The notes beneath the pieces were generated by a model that worked only from the letters and a program-made list of their open reading frames with translations, made no database searches and was not told where the DNA came from. From Microbacterium sp. (GTDB lineage: Bacteria > Actinomycetota > Actinomycetes > Actinomycetales > Microbacteriaceae), in the NCBI GenBank assembly GCA_019510305.1, contig JAEKKN010000032.1, forward strand, positions 62,001 through 126,000: DNA of 64,000 nt, given 5' to 3'. Position 1 is the first letter of the stretch; every line of letters begins with the position of its first letter. Of this stretch, positions 63,856 through 64,000 are shown piece after piece. The translations under genes were made by a program, and so were the position numbers.

Positions 63856-64000
63856 TCAGTTGGACTTCGCCGTGATCCACACGGTGATGGCGACCAGGGC
63901 GCCGATGCCGAAGATCCACACGAACAGGCCCTCCGACACGGGTCCGAGAGACCCGAGCGACGCGCCGCCGATCTGCACGGACTGCTGCTGGAAGAGCAGT
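63856..64000 (-). CDS. qcrC: Cytochrome bc1 complex, dihaem cytochrome c subunit (C-terminal end only)
   Basis: Only the last 47 residues are inside the window: [44 protein letters not shown]. This matches the QcrC C-terminal membrane anchor ([13 protein letters not shown] then WITAKS). The haem-binding CXXCH motifs lie beyond the right edge. It is 36 bp from qcrA. Confidence 0.9.
   Translation of the reverse strand, partial: LLFQQQSVQIGGASLGSLGPVSEGLFVWIFGIGALVAITVWITAKSN

Overview
The window is 64 kb of GC-rich chromosomal DNA from a Gram-positive actinobacterium, most likely a Microbacterium or a close relative in Microbacteriaceae (inferred from protein resemblance and gene order; no 16S is present). 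Support comes from a dcw cluster ending ftsZ-yggS-sepF-yggT-divIVA, a PknL-type PASTA kinase beside an Rv2175c-type regulator, a garA/odhI gene followed by two MerR genes, a class II DAHP synthase, an actinobacterial QcrCAB/CtaCDF respiratory locus, many GTG/TTG starts and several apparently leaderless promoters. Coding density is very high: no gene-free stretch exceeds 300 bp, and I see no tRNA, rRNA, CRISPR array, prophage or insertion sequence.

Layout. 1-4.9 kb: lpdA (last residues cut off), a CopC-like membrane protein, garA, two MerR regulators and a ParA-like ATPase. 4.9-14.7 kb: pyruvate carboxylase, a MinD/ParA-like ATPase with a long (Ala-Glu) repeat, peptide deformylase, a long-chain acyl-CoA ligase, an acyltransferase that seems to lack its usual N-terminus, and DAHP synthase. 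14.8-22.5 kb: a large surface protein with an LAxTG-type sorting signal, a PASTA kinase, a LysM cell-wall protein, the Rv2175c-like regulator and a polyprenyl diphosphate synthase. 22.5-39.3 kb: division and cell-wall cluster (DUF3040, mraZ, rsmH, ftsL, ftsI, murF, mraY, murD, ftsW, murG, murC, ftsQ, ftsZ, yggS, sepF, yggT, divIVA) with no murE. 39.3-40.9 kb: lspA and rluD. 40.9-45.7 kb: accessory-looking block (TetR, DUF6230, DUF6114, a Pro/Thr-rich secreted protein, a GNAT, an ECF sigma factor and its membrane partner). 45.9-56.2 kb: dnaE, a membrane protein, hisD, nrdR, pyrD, a DUF3043 protein, an M20 dipeptidase and erpA. 56.3-64 kb: ctaC-ctaD-ctaF, three small genes on the other strand, then qcrB-qcrA-qcrC (partial) on the minus strand.

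How it works together. Most of the window is housekeeping: septal peptidoglycan synthesis and division, the terminal oxidase and bc1 supercomplex, and central carbon control (LpdA, GarA and pyruvate carboxylase bear on the 2-oxoglutarate/oxaloacetate node). PknL, its likely DNA-binding substrate and GarA form a plausible Ser/Thr phosphorylation circuit. The points most worth following are an in-frame TGA at codon 731 of dnaE, a helically phased GTNAM pentamer array between the LysM and Rv2175c-like genes, two oppositely oriented MraZ-box clusters upstream of mraZ, an inverted repeat upstream of ftsZ that could be an FtsR site, the missing murE, and the TetR-controlled DUF6230/DUF6114 operon. 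I did not find an unambiguous new defence or mobile system.
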